64,000 bases of DNA from Paraburkholderia ginsengisoli NBRC 100965 (GTDB lineage Bacteria; Pseudomonadota; Gammaproteobacteria; Burkholderiales; Burkholderiaceae): assembly GCF_000739735.1 (NCBI RefSeq), contig NZ_BBJF01000006.1, positions 248,001 through 312,000 on the forward strand, given 5' to 3'. Each line of letters begins with the position of its first letter. Positions within the stretch are counted from its first letter, which is position 1. Positions 1 to 8,462 of this stretch are shown here, in pieces. A program made the position numbers and the translations under genes. The notes under the pieces were generated by a model. That model was given only the letters and a program-made list of their open reading frames with translations, had not been told where the DNA came from and made no database searches.

Positions 1-177
1 GGTCACGCCGACCCGCACTATCCGGCTGACATTCAAGCCGCGCAAGCTCGTGTCGATGCGCAAAACGGTACCGCGCAAGCGGCAACCAGCGGCTTCGGCG
101 GTGCGGCAAATGGCTCGTCGCAATCGGGTCGTGCGGTAACGACGAACGGCCAGAAGTCGATCTACTTCGGCCAGTAA
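1..177 (+). CDS. DUF4148 family exported protein (C-terminal part)
   Basis: Only the last 58 codons are in the window; the signal peptide and the N-terminal half lie upstream. The visible part has the typical DUF4148 tail: HYPADIQAAQARVDAQ followed by a Gly/Ser/Ala/Asn-rich segment and an aromatic end (IYFGQ). Three related genes occur further along (53273, 56046 and 59637), so this organism has several copies. In this family the precursor is a small secreted or periplasmic protein of about 100 residues with unknown function. TAA is followed directly by a second stop, TAG. Confidence 0.75.
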   Translation, partial: GHADPHYPADIQAAQARVDAQNGTAQAATSGFGGAANGSSQSGRAVTTNGQKSIYFGQ

Positions 178-330
178 TAGGCTGGTAAGAAGCCAATAAG
201 GCCTCGCAAGCGGGCACTAAGCAGTCGATCAGCGGCGCTCGATTATCGGCGGCATGATCCACGGACACGATGCCGCAGTACGCCGACCCGCCGCTCAGCG
301 CGTTGATCCAACGCGCTCCCGATTCAAATG

Positions 331-370
331 AACTGGCCCGCGACCGGGTGTCCCCGAGCGCGGGCCAGTT
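331..370. repeat. Strong hairpin (12-bp inverted repeat)
   Basis: AACTGGCCCGCG (331-342) and its perfect reverse complement (359-370) flank a 16-nt loop. No T-run follows, so it is either a 3'-end stabilising structure for the upstream gene or a bidirectional terminator-like hairpin. Apart from this and the next element, 178-480 shows no gene. Confidence 0.6.
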
Positions 371-408
371 CTGTATTCGTTACCTCCGTCATCGGCTCCC
401 GATGACTT

Positions 409-439
409 CGCCCGGACCTTCAAGGTCTGGGCGCTTTTT
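409..439 (+). terminator. Rho-independent terminator
   Basis: A 10-bp stem (409-418 with 424-433, one G-T wobble) around a 5-nt loop TTCAA is followed by CTTTTT. It would end transcription coming from the DUF4148 gene and faces the convergent gene at 481-729. Confidence 0.75.
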
Positions 440-480
440 CTGTGCCGTCGCTCAATCGGCAACGCGGGCGAATGCATCAA

Positions 481-729
481 TCAATCGCGCGCGACCAGAT
501 CACCCACTTGACCACGGCCCGTGACGAGACAGCTGGACAGGAAATTTTCGCCCTGACTGCTGGCCCCGACGTCTCCAAACCCCTTCTTCAACGCGTTCGA
601 TTTGACCAGCTGGGCACCTTGGTGACACGTGATCGTCCCGACCTCGCCGGCTTGCGCACGCATCAAGGCCCTATCCGCCATCAGATATCCGAGCAACAGC
701 ACCACGGCAATATTGAACGCTTGTCTCAT
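481..729 (-). CDS. Small exported protein of unknown function
   Basis: 82 residues. The ATG at 729 is preceded by a near-perfect Shine-Dalgarno (AGGAGGCGACCC), which argues strongly for translation. The N-terminus MRQAFNIAVVLLLGYLMADRA is a hydrophobic anchor or signal peptide; the remainder contains two cysteines (TITCHQG and LSSCLVTG) that could form a disulfide in the periplasm. I do not recognise a family. It stands alone between the terminator of the upstream gene and the squalene-synthase-like gene. Confidence 0.6.
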   Translation of the reverse strand: MRQAFNIAVVLLLGYLMADRALMRAQAGEVGTITCHQGAQLVKSNALKKGFGDVGASSQGENFLSSCLVTGRGQVGDLVARD

Positions 730-971
730 GGGTCGCCTCCTCTTTTGGAAGAGACTAACGCGAACCGGAGACGCACGGTCCTAGGGGTTTCCCGATTGGT
801 CGCTATTCAATGATGCAGATTAAATCGGGTAGTACTGCCATGTGGGACGCCGATGCGGCTTTTGCGCGCAGGAGGCTGCACTGTTGGAGCCTGCGTGGCG
901 TCCGCGTGCCGTTCTGCTCGAACAGCGCGTATGCCGCGCGGACGTATAGCCGGCGACGTCCCCGGTAAGAT

Positions 972-2018
972 TCAAAGCCGCGCTTCGATCCGCGCGATCC
1001 GCTTTTCGACCGCGTTGCGCACGAGGGCGTTCGACGGCACCAGCAGGAGCGACGACGCAATGATCCGATACACCGTGTTGCGCCGAACCTTGGACACTTT
1101 CTGCGGATCGAGCCACGCGTCGTTATCCACCAGCAGCAACAGCGTCTCCAGGCCGATCAGAATCGGCCACAAACATGCGAGACGCAAGCGCACCGAAAAC
1201 GCAGGAATCGCCAGCGTGTAAGCCAAAGCCTCACGGAAATGATCGAGCGTCTTGCGCAGAAGCTCGACCAGCAGCGGCCGCGCGCGCAGCGAATTAGCCG
1301 GCAGCAGCAGGTCTTGCGCATCAAGCCGGTGGCGATCCAGCATGCCCTGCGGCAGATAGCAGCGGCCGATCCGCAAGTCCTTGCCGCAATCGCGCAGCAC
1401 GTTGGTCATCTGCAGCGCCTTGCCGAACCGCACGCCACGGCGCGCCATCGTGTCGGGCCGCTCTTTCAGCGTCCCCGGCATGTGCGCATAGGTCATCGTG
1501 GTCCAGAATTCGCCCACGCAGCCCGCCACCAGATAGGTATAGCGGTCGAGATCGTCGTACTCGGCGAGCGCCGCGATCTGACCGGAGCGCTCGTCAGGGA
1601 ACGTGCGCAGATCGAACTCCATGCCTTCGGTCAACGTCGACACGATGCCGCGCACGGCCTCACGATCCGCTTCGCTCAATTGCCGCAACACGTCGAGCGC
1701 GGGGCCGAGCGATTCGAGCAGCACCTTCTCATCCGACTGGATTTGCTGACCCGCTACTTCATCGGCCGTGCGCCGCAGCAGTGTGCCGTCGTCCGTTGCG
1801 CCGTTCACCTGCTCGCGCAGCGACAGCAGCAGCGCGAGGCGTTGCTCGGGCGAAATCAGCGACGTGTCGGCAATCGTGTCGGCGGCGCGCGCCAACAGGT
1901 ACGCGAGGCCGATCGGATCGCGCATCCCGGCGGGCAGCACGCGCAGCGTGAGATAGAAGGAGCGTGAAACGCCTTTCAGGAGCGGGCCGAGAAGGAAGGC
2001 CCGGGTCGGATTCGGCAT
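972..2018 (-). CDS. Squalene/phytoene synthase family protein
   Basis: 348 residues. Both aspartate-rich motifs of trans-isoprenyl head-to-head synthases are present: RAADTIADT near residue 45 and LRDCGKD near residue 220, which in this family bind the Mg-diphosphate of two farnesyl-PP molecules. The length and the hydrophobic C-terminal region (LACLWPILIGLETLLLLVD) resemble eukaryote-like bacterial squalene synthases more than the shorter HpnC/HpnD pair. I chose the ATG at 2018 (MPNPTRAFLLGPLL) because the similarity begins there; the frame stays open upstream to a GTG-type start. No hopanoid cyclase or desaturase gene is near, so the product (squalene or another C30 precursor) is inferred only. 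It seems unrelated to the ferulate genes downstream. Confidence 0.8.
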   Translation of the reverse strand: MPNPTRAFLLGPLLKGVSRSFYLTLRVLPAGMRDPIGLAYLLARAADTIADTSLISPEQRLALLLSLREQVNGATDDGTLLRRTADEVAGQQIQSDEKVLLESLGPALDVLRQLSEADREAVRGIVSTLTEGMEFDLRTFPDERSGQIAALAEYDDLDRYTYLVAGCVGEFWTTMTYAHMPGTLKERPDTMARRGVRFGKALQMTNVLRDCGKDLRIGRCYLPQGMLDRHRLDAQDLLLPANSLRARPLLVELLRKTLDHFREALAYTLAIPAFSVRLRLACLWPILIGLETLLLLVDNDAWLDPQKVSKVRRNTVYRIIASSLLLVPSNALVRNAVEKRIARIEARL

Positions 2019-2152
2019 GAATGGGATCTGGTCGGTATGGGGCAAAAAGCGGGCAAAAAGCCGGCGCTGCCGAATTGTATACGGCAAGCGCCTTTGCCAT
2101 GCGGGAGCGTTTGCGCGCTCGCTCCACACCGGCGTCGGTCAGCGGCTTGCGC

Positions 2153-3037
2153 TCACGCTTGAGCGCCCAGCCCCAGCAGGCCGATCGCGTTCTGTTTGAG
2201 GATCAGCGGTTGCACCTCCTCCCTGAAACCGACCTGCCTGAAATCGTCCAGCCAGCGGTCGGGCTGAATCAACGGGAAGTCGGAGCCGAACAGCATTTTC
2301 CGCTTCAGCACCGTGTTGGCGTGACGGATCAACTCCGGCGAAAAGTACTTCGGCGACCACCCGGACAGATCGATGTAGACATTGGGCTTATGCAATGCGA
2401 TCGACAACGCCTGCTCCTGCCACGGCCATGACGGATGCGCGATCACGATGTTCATATCGGGGAAATCGGCGGCGACATCGTCGAGATGGATCGGCTCCGA
2501 GTACTTCAGCCGCAACCCGCCGCCGCCGCGCATGCCCGACCCCATGCCGGAATGGCCGCTATGAAAGACGGCCGTGAGCCGGTATTCGGCAATCAGTTCG
2601 TAGAGCGGATACGCGAGGCGGTCATTGGCGAAAAACGCCTGCATCGTCGGATGAAACTTGAAGCCGCGCACGCCGTATTCTTCGATCAGTTTGCGCGCCT
2701 CGCGCACGCCCATCTTGCCCTTGTGCGGATCGATGCTGGCGAAGGCGATCATGATGTCGCTGTTCTTCTGCGCGAATTCAGCGATCTCCTCGTTCGGAAT
2801 GCGCCGGCGGCCGAGGTTCGCCTCGCAGTCGACGGTGAACATCACGAAGCCGATGTTCCGCTCGCGATAGTGCGCGATGGTCTCGGGGATCGTCGGCCGT
2901 CTGCCGAGCTTCAGCACGGTGCCGAAGTACTTGTCGGCGGCGTCGTCGAATTCCTTGCCGAACAGATCCGGTGGCTGGCAACACGAGACTTCCGCGTGAA
3001 CGTGCGTGTCGATCGCGACGAGTGGGTCGAGGTTCAT
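2153..3037 (-). CDS. Amidohydrolase-2 family protein of the hydroxycinnamate locus
   Basis: 294 residues with a metal-dependent TIM-barrel amidohydrolase signature: AIDTHVHAE near the N-terminus (HxH metal ligands), GFKFHP in the middle, FHSGH, IAHPSWPW, and a late FGSDFP aspartate motif. It lies 42 bp downstream of the feruloyl-CoA synthase gene on the same strand, so it is probably the last gene of that operon. Members of this family hydrolyse beta-ketoacyl-CoA or ring-derived acids in aromatic degradation. A CouO-like role, hydrolysis of 4-hydroxyphenyl-beta-ketoacyl-CoA, is my inference from context; ring-cleavage product hydrolysis is an alternative. Confidence 0.8.
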   Translation of the reverse strand: MNLDPLVAIDTHVHAEVSCCQPPDLFGKEFDDAADKYFGTVLKLGRRPTIPETIAHYRERNIGFVMFTVDCEANLGRRRIPNEEIAEFAQKNSDIMIAFASIDPHKGKMGVREARKLIEEYGVRGFKFHPTMQAFFANDRLAYPLYELIAEYRLTAVFHSGHSGMGSGMRGGGGLRLKYSEPIHLDDVAADFPDMNIVIAHPSWPWQEQALSIALHKPNVYIDLSGWSPKYFSPELIRHANTVLKRKMLFGSDFPLIQPDRWLDDFRQVGFREEVQPLILKQNAIGLLGLGAQA

Positions 3038-3079
3038 CTACGGCTTCCTGTTGGTGTTCACAGAGCGCGGGCTCGCGAG

Positions 3080-4981
3080 TTACAGCGCGCCACATGCGCT
3101 CGCGACGATCACTGCGGGATCGCGCCGCGCCACGTCGTACATCGCTTCGACGAGCGCGGTGCGATGCGTCAACACCGCACGCTGATTGATCGAGCCTTTG
3201 TCGGTGACTTCGCCGAGGTCGAGCGAAGGCGCGACGTCCATCAGCCGCAAGCGCGCGATGGTGGTTGCGTCGCCCGTCGCGCTGCGATTGAGCGTGTCGA
3301 GCAGCGCGGCGAAATGCGCTCTCACGGCGGGCGCATCGACAACCTCGCGCGCGCTCGCCGACGCGGACAGGCCCGCGAGGCGCCTGCAATCGTCGAGCCG
3401 TGGAAACACCAGCAGGCTCACGTCGTCGCGATTCATGCCGGCAACCACCACGTCCTGCACATAAGGCGCGCCTTCGGAAATCACGCGCGCGCGCATCGGC
3501 CCGACGCTCACGAAGGTGCCCGAACTCAGCTTGAAGTCCTCCGCGATGCGGCCGTCGAACAGCAGCCCCAACTCGGGCCGTGACGGGTCGACGAAGCGCA
3601 ATGCGTCACCGCTGCAAAAGTAGCCTTCCTCGTCGAACGCGCCGTTCGACTCCGCTGCGTTTGCGCGCCAGTAGCCGGCCATCACGTGCGGACCGCGATA
3701 GCGCGCTTCGAGCTTGTCGCCGACCGGCGCGAGCTTGACCTCGCAGCCGTGCGCGGGCAAGCCCACGTAGCCCGCGCGCATGACCGGCCCGGTGGTGAAG
3801 AGGCACGAAGGCGAAGTCTCCGTCATCCCGAGTCCGGCCATGATGCGGATGCGCTCGCCGCAGTAGCGTTCGGTGACGCGTTCGAGCCGGTCCCACGCCG
3901 CTTGCGAAAGCCCCGCGCCCGAGAAGAAATACACCTTCACACGCGAGAAAAACGTCGCGCGCAACTGCTCGTCCTGCTCCAGCGCGATCGTCAGTTCTTC
4001 CCAGCCCTTCGGCACGTTGAAGTAGATGGTCGGCGCGATTTCGCGCAGGTTGTGCAGCGTTGTGCCGAACTTGCCGTTGACCGGTTTGCCGTCGTCGATA
4101 TAAAGCGTGCCGCCGTTATAAAGCGCGATGCCCACGTTATGACTGCCGCCGAACGTGTGGTTCCAGGGCAGCCAGTCGACCAGAACCGGCGGCTCCTGCG
4201 CGAACTCGGGGAAGGTTTCGAGCAGCATCTGCTGGTTGCTGCACAGCATGCGGTGCGTGGTCGGCACCGCCTTCGGCAGTTTGGTCGACCCCGACGTGAA
4301 CAGGAATTTGGCGATCGCGTCCGGACTCACCGCCGCGTGCACGGCATCGACCGTGGTCGGCGTGGTACGCAGCAGTTCGCTGAACGCGGTGAGTTGGCGC
4401 GCGTTTTTCGAATCACGCGGCGACGTCGCGCACACGACTTCGACATCGGCCGGCACGACTGCGTCGATCGCGGTGGCGAACGTGTCGTAGCAACTAGCGA
4501 ACACGAGCCCCGGCGTCAACACGTCGATCGTGTGGCGCAGCCTGCCGTAATCACCGGACGCGAGCGCATAGGCCGGCGAGATCGGCGCGTACGGAATGCC
4601 GGCCCACATTGCACCGAGCGCGAGTTGCAGATGCTCGAGATCGTTGCCCGACAGAATCGCGATTGGGCGCTCGGCGGACAGATTGCGCGCGAGCAGCGCC
4701 TGGCCAATCGCGCGTGCGCTTCGCAACGCATCCGCGTAGCTCAGGCCGATCCATTGACCGTCGCTGCCGCGACGCGCCGCGAGCCAGCGCTCGGGATGCT
4801 CGTGTGCGCCGCTTTCGAGCCGCTCCGTCATCCGCTGCGGATGCTCGCCGAGCGCCTCAAGCGCGTGCAGATACCACGTGTCGCCATGTCGCCGCACATG
4901 CAGCGACGAAGCGCCGATCGTCGTCGCGCGATACTGCGTCGGCGCGGCGGGGGTGTTCGATTGTGTCGGCTCGGAATGCAA
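3080..4981 (-). CDS. fcs: Feruloyl-CoA synthase
   Basis: 633 residues from a TTG start at 4981. AAGGAG lies 7 nt upstream and the sequence begins LHSEPTQSN; no ATG fits better. It is an adenylate-forming acyl-CoA synthetase: LFTSGSTKLPKAVP is the P-loop-like A3 motif, GLGMTETSP the A5 motif and LFDGRIAEDFKL the hinge region. The enzyme activates ferulate, p-coumarate and caffeate to CoA thioesters with ATP in the cytoplasm. Vanillin dehydrogenase (vdh) and enoyl-CoA hydratase/lyase (ech) genes follow upstream on the same strand, which supports the assignment to this subfamily, whose members are about 600-630 residues long. Expression is expected from the MarR-controlled promoter ahead of ech. 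Confidence 0.92.
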   Translation of the reverse strand: MHSEPTQSNTPAAPTQYRATTIGASSLHVRRHGDTWYLHALEALGEHPQRMTERLESGAHEHPERWLAARRGSDGQWIGLSYADALRSARAIGQALLARNLSAERPIAILSGNDLEHLQLALGAMWAGIPYAPISPAYALASGDYGRLRHTIDVLTPGLVFASCYDTFATAIDAVVPADVEVVCATSPRDSKNARQLTAFSELLRTTPTTVDAVHAAVSPDAIAKFLFTSGSTKLPKAVPTTHRMLCSNQQMLLETFPEFAQEPPVLVDWLPWNHTFGGSHNVGIALYNGGTLYIDDGKPVNGKFGTTLHNLREIAPTIYFNVPKGWEELTIALEQDEQLRATFFSRVKVYFFSGAGLSQAAWDRLERVTERYCGERIRIMAGLGMTETSPSCLFTTGPVMRAGYVGLPAHGCEVKLAPVGDKLEARYRGPHVMAGYWRANAAESNGAFDEEGYFCSGDALRFVDPSRPELGLLFDGRIAEDFKLSSGTFVSVGPMRARVISEGAPYVQDVVVAGMNRDDVSLLVFPRLDDCRRLAGLSASASAREVVDAPAVRAHFAALLDTLNRSATGDATTIARLRLMDVAPSLDLGEVTDKGSINQRAVLTHRTALVEAMYDVARRDPAVIVASACGAL

Positions 4982-5152
4982 AGCCTGTCTCCTTGTCGAT
5001 CGGAGCCGGCGCTTGAGCGCCGACTCCGGTCCCATGCAAGATAGTTGCCGGAAAGGTGCCCGCGCCGTCTGGCGACGGCGTCGGGCGCTCCGCTCGAACT
5101 GGCGGACTCACCTTCTCTACCGCTTCGCTCTGGCGTGCGAAGCGCGGGCCGC

Positions 5153-6604
5153 TCAGATCGGATAGTGGCGCGGTCCGGTCTGAATCGTGATCCAGCGCAG
5201 GTCCGTGAATTCGGCAATCGACGCCTTGCTGCCGAAGCGTCCATAGCCGCTCTTCTTCACGCCGCCGAACGGCATCTGCGCTTCGTCGTGCACGGTCGGG
5301 CCGTTGATGTGGCAGATGCCCGATTCGATCCGCTTCGCCACGTTCAGCGCCCGCGACACGTCCCGGCTGAACACCGCGGCGGAGAGACCGTACTCGCTAT
5401 CGTTAGCTATCCGAATCGCCTCTTCGTCGCCGTCCACGCGTTGCACCGTCACCACCGGGCCGAACGATTCGTCCGCATACAGTTTCATTGCAGGCGTGAT
5501 GCCGTCGACGATCACCGCTTGCATCACCGCGCCCTCGATCGTGCAGCCGACCGGCAACTGCGCGCCCTTCTCCCGCGCGTCGTCGATCAGCGTCCTGATG
5601 CGCTGCGCCGCCGCCTCGCTTTCGAGCACGCCGAGCACCGAGTCCGCCGCCGTGGGGTCGCCCGCCTTCAGGGTTCGCGCCTTGGCGGCGAGCTTTTGCA
5701 CCAGCGCGTCGGCGATCTTGCGGTCGACGATCACTCGCTCCGTCGACATGCAGATTTGCCCCTGATTGAAGAACGCGCCGAACGCGATCGCGGCAACGGC
5801 CGCATCCAGATCGGCGTCGTCGAGCACGAGCACGGGCGCCTTGCCGCCGAGTTCCAGCAAGGCCGGTTTCAGATGCTGCGCCGCGTGCTGCGCGACGATG
5901 CGTCCCACACGCGTCGAGCCGGTGAAATTGACACGCCGTACCGCCGGATGCGCGATCAACCGTTCGACAATCGCCGGGGCGTCTTCAGCGCTATGAGTGA
6001 TGACGTTCACCACGCCATCGCCGAGGCCGGCTTCGTGCAGCACGCTGCCGATCAGACGATGCACGCCCGGACAACCCTCGGACGCCTTGAACACGACCGT
6101 GTTGCCACAAGCGAGCGGCATCGCGAGCGCCCGCGTGCCGAGAATCACCGGCGCGTTCCAGGGCGCCATGCCGAGCACCACGCCGCACGGCTGGCGCACC
6201 GCCATCGCGAGACTGCCCGGCACGTCGGACGGAATTACGTCGCCGTCGATCTGCGTGGTCATCGCGGCGGCCTCGCGCAGCATGTTGGCCGCCAGCATCA
6301 CGTTGAAGCCGTACCAGTTCGGCATGGCGCCGGTTTCGGCCACGCCGGTTTCGATGAACTGCGCGGTGCGCGCATCCATCAGATCGGCCGCTGCCAGCAG
6401 GCGCTTGCGGCGCTCCGTCGGCGCCAGCGCCGACCATGCCGGAAACGCGCGCGCTGCCGCTTCGACTGCCGCGTCGGCGTCGGCCAGCGTCGCGGCGGCC
6501 GCGCGCGAAACGGCGTGGCCGCTTGCGGGATTGATCCGCTCGAAGGTCCTGCCGTCCGACGCGCCGCGGCTCTCGCCGCCGATCAACAAAGTCACTTCAT
6601 GCAT
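5153..6604 (-). CDS. vdh: Vanillin dehydrogenase
   Basis: 483 residues. An NAD(P)-dependent aldehyde dehydrogenase: VVLGMAPWNAPV (cofactor site), FTGSTRVGR, the general base in LLELGGKAPV, and the nucleophilic cysteine in FFNQGQICMSTERV. It oxidises vanillin and related hydroxybenzaldehydes released by the hydratase-lyase to vanillate-type acids. The ATG at 6604 is preceded by GAGGAG at good spacing. It sits between ech and fcs, 50 bp from ech, and is transcribed with them. The substrate rests on context; the fold itself is certain. Confidence 0.9.
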   Translation of the reverse strand: MHEVTLLIGGESRGASDGRTFERINPASGHAVSRAAAATLADADAAVEAAARAFPAWSALAPTERRKRLLAAADLMDARTAQFIETGVAETGAMPNWYGFNVMLAANMLREAAAMTTQIDGDVIPSDVPGSLAMAVRQPCGVVLGMAPWNAPVILGTRALAMPLACGNTVVFKASEGCPGVHRLIGSVLHEAGLGDGVVNVITHSAEDAPAIVERLIAHPAVRRVNFTGSTRVGRIVAQHAAQHLKPALLELGGKAPVLVLDDADLDAAVAAIAFGAFFNQGQICMSTERVIVDRKIADALVQKLAAKARTLKAGDPTAADSVLGVLESEAAAQRIRTLIDDAREKGAQLPVGCTIEGAVMQAVIVDGITPAMKLYADESFGPVVTVQRVDGDEEAIRIANDSEYGLSAAVFSRDVSRALNVAKRIESGICHINGPTVHDEAQMPFGGVKKSGYGRFGSKASIAEFTDLRWITIQTGPRHYPI

Positions 6605-6654
6605 GTCCGTCGTCTCCTCGCCTGTCTCTATCGATTGCGTCCGTGCGCGAGCGA

Positions 6655-7482
6655 TCAGCGCTTGTAGGTTTGCAGGCCCGGCTTGATCGCCTTGTCGTCG
6701 AGGAACTGCTTCAGACCCTGTTCGCGACCATGCTCGGGATCGCGAAGCTGCGCCTGGTCGAGCTTCGCATACAGATAGTCTTCGTTCTGCTCCCACGTCA
6801 ATTCACGGCTGCGCTTGAAGCCGTGCTTCGCGGCGCGCAACACCACCGGGTTCTTTTCGAGGAGTTTGCCGGCGAGTGCACGCGTCACTTCCCGCAGTTC
6901 GGCGCGCGGCACGCTACGGTTGACGAGGCCCATTTGCGCCGCCTGCTGCCCGTTGAACGTCTCGCCGGTCATGATGTAGTACAGCGCCTGACGGTGCCCG
7001 ACGGTGTCGGCCATCGCCTTGCTCACGAGGTTGCCCGGCGGAATGCCCCAGTTGATTTCGGAGAGGCCGAACACCGCTTCGTCCGCGGCGATCGCGAGAT
7101 CGCACGCCACCAGCGGCGAGAAACCGCCGCCGAAACACCAGCCGTTGACCATCGCGATGGTCGGCTTCGCGTACATGCGCAGCAGTTGCCATTGCCAGCG
7201 CGACGCGTCGCGGCGAATCTTTTCCTGCAGAATTTCCGGGCCCGCGTCGACTTCGCGGAAATATTCCTTCAGATCCATGCCGGCGGTCCACGCATCGCCT
7301 TCGCCGGTCAGCACCAGAACCTGTGCTTCGGCGTCGAGCTCGACCGCTTCGAGCACCTCGATCATTTCCTTGTTCAGCGTCGGGCTCATCGCGTTGCGCT
7401 TGTCGGGACGATTGAACGTGACCCACGCGACTCCCTCGACGACATCGACCTTGACGGTCTTCCAACGGCCTTCATAACTCAT
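6655..7482 (-). CDS. ech: Hydroxycinnamoyl-CoA hydratase-lyase
   Basis: 275 residues, the usual size of feruloyl-CoA hydratase/aldolase. Crotonase-fold features are TFNRPDKRNAMSP, the oxyanion-hole segment GEGDAWTAGMDLKEYF, MVNGWCFGGGFSP and a glutamate in LSEINWGIPPG. The WTAGMDLKEYFRE and GWCFGGGFSPL stretches are characteristic of the hydroxycinnamoyl-CoA subgroup. It hydrates feruloyl-CoA and splits it to vanillin and acetyl-CoA. ATG at 7482 has GGAG 7 nt upstream. It is the first gene of the ech-vdh-fcs-amidohydrolase operon, immediately downstream of the operator-promoter at 7529-7557. Confidence 0.92.
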   Translation of the reverse strand: MSYEGRWKTVKVDVVEGVAWVTFNRPDKRNAMSPTLNKEMIEVLEAVELDAEAQVLVLTGEGDAWTAGMDLKEYFREVDAGPEILQEKIRRDASRWQWQLLRMYAKPTIAMVNGWCFGGGFSPLVACDLAIAADEAVFGLSEINWGIPPGNLVSKAMADTVGHRQALYYIMTGETFNGQQAAQMGLVNRSVPRAELREVTRALAGKLLEKNPVVLRAAKHGFKRSRELTWEQNEDYLYAKLDQAQLRDPEHGREQGLKQFLDDKAIKPGLQTYKR

Positions 7483-7528
7483 CTGCTTTCTCCGTGAACG
7501 TCGACCGCGAGCGCGGCCCGATGAACGC

Positions 7529-7557
7529 ATTTAATATCAGGCTTCCTGATATGTAAA
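7529..7557 (-). promoter_or_regulatory. ech promoter with MarR-type operator in its spacer
   Basis: On the minus strand: -35 TTTACA, an exact 17-bp spacer TATCAGGAAGCCTGATA, then -10 TTAAAT. The spacer lies within the perfect palindrome ATATCAGG-N3-CCTGATAT (7534-7552). A repressor bound here would block RNA polymerase. The MFS promoter at 8170-8198 repeats the arrangement. Confidence 0.75.
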
Positions 7558-7649
7558 GCGAAAATTCGCGGGCTCGGTGCAAACCCCTAGCGGCGGTATC
7601 GACGGCGCGGCGCGCTAAGATGCGGGATAGACCGAATCTCCTGTCCATC

Positions 7650-8120
7650 ATGACCAAAAATCAAAAACCGGCCGTCGAGTCCACTGCCGCACGCACCCGC
7701 CGTTCCAGCCTGCGCTTGACCTATGTGATCGGCAGCCTCGATCGCATCCTGCGGCGCCGCATGAGCGAAGCGCTCGCGCCGCTCGGCCTGACGCTCGCGC
7801 AATTCACCGCGCTTTCCGTGCTCGAAGCGAAGGGGCAGGCGTCCAATGCGCAAGTCGCCGAGCGCTCGTTCATCACGCCGCAATCGGCCAATGAAGTCAT
7901 GAACGCGATGGCGAGCCGCAACTGGGTGAGCCGCGAGCCGGACCCGACGCACGGCCGCATCGTGCTGCTGCAACTGACGGACGAAGGCCGCGCCGTGCTG
8001 CGCGAATGCGAACTGGCCGTCAAGACCATCGAGAAGCAGATGATGAACGGCATCGAACACGAAACAGCCAGCGCGCTTCAAACTCACCTCGAAACTTTTG
8101 TCCGGAACCTGCGCGGCTGA
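7650..8120 (+). CDS. MarR-family regulator of hydroxycinnamate genes
   Basis: About 156 residues. It has the winged-helix MarR fold: LGLTLAQFTALSVLEAKG, recognition region RSFITPQSANEVMNAMASRNWVSR, and the wing DPTHGRIVLLQLTDEGRAVL. It is divergent from ech and next to the transporter gene. By analogy with HcaR and FerC (known regulators), it should repress until a hydroxycinnamoyl-CoA thioester binds; that is inference. Two in-frame ATGs, 7620 and 7650, both lack a clear ribosome site. I prefer 7650 because TAAGAT just before 7620 could be the -10 of this gene. Confidence 0.85.
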   Translation: MTKNQKPAVESTAARTRRSSLRLTYVIGSLDRILRRRMSEALAPLGLTLAQFTALSVLEAKGQASNAQVAERSFITPQSANEVMNAMASRNWVSREPDPTHGRIVLLQLTDEGRAVLRECELAVKTIEKQMMNGIEHETASALQTHLETFVRNLRG

Positions 8121-8169
8121 ATTCTCCGCGCCGCCAGGGCGCTAGGTGTTTTCACCGAAGGATTTGCGC

Positions 8170-8198
8170 TTGTTTTATCAGCCTACCTGATATTAAAT
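8170..8198 (+). promoter_or_regulatory. MFS-gene promoter with second MarR operator
   Basis: -35 TTGTTT (8170-8175), exactly 17 bp TATCAGCCTACCTGATA, then -10 TTAAAT (8193-8198). The 19-bp operator 8175-8193 matches the ech operator at 16 of 19 positions. The rest of 8121-8462 is a leader of about 260 nt without a convincing gene. Confidence 0.72.
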
Positions 8199-8462
8199 CC
8201 ACTCCACGATGCAGTGCGAGGAGACGCGCTGCATCGCTTCGAGGCAAACGCTCACACACGCGGACATCGACACGATGCGCCGTGCGCGGTGCTGTTGCCA
8301 TGCGTCTCATCACGGCCGTGATGCTGATCTGAATCCCGCTTTGCCCGAGGCCGTCCGCATTCCCGGGACACCTCGGCGCCGGCACGCGCGCTCGCGCCGG
8401 GCCGGCAGCTGCCGCACTTCATCGAAACCGGAAAGCCACGCATTTTAATAAGGATCACTAAC

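Noticed and set aside
331-370. Mobile repeat element (REP-like)
   Set aside because: Only one copy noticed in the window, and a simple terminator-type hairpin explains it.
1239-1967. Long plus-strand open frame opposite the squalene-synthase-like gene
   Set aside because: High-GC antisense shadow: Arg/His/Gln-rich, no ribosome site, no recognisable domain, while the minus strand has full family motifs.
3686-6667. Very long plus-strand open frames opposite fcs and vdh
   Set aside because: Composition is Arg/His-rich and both are fully explained by conserved minus-strand enzymes.
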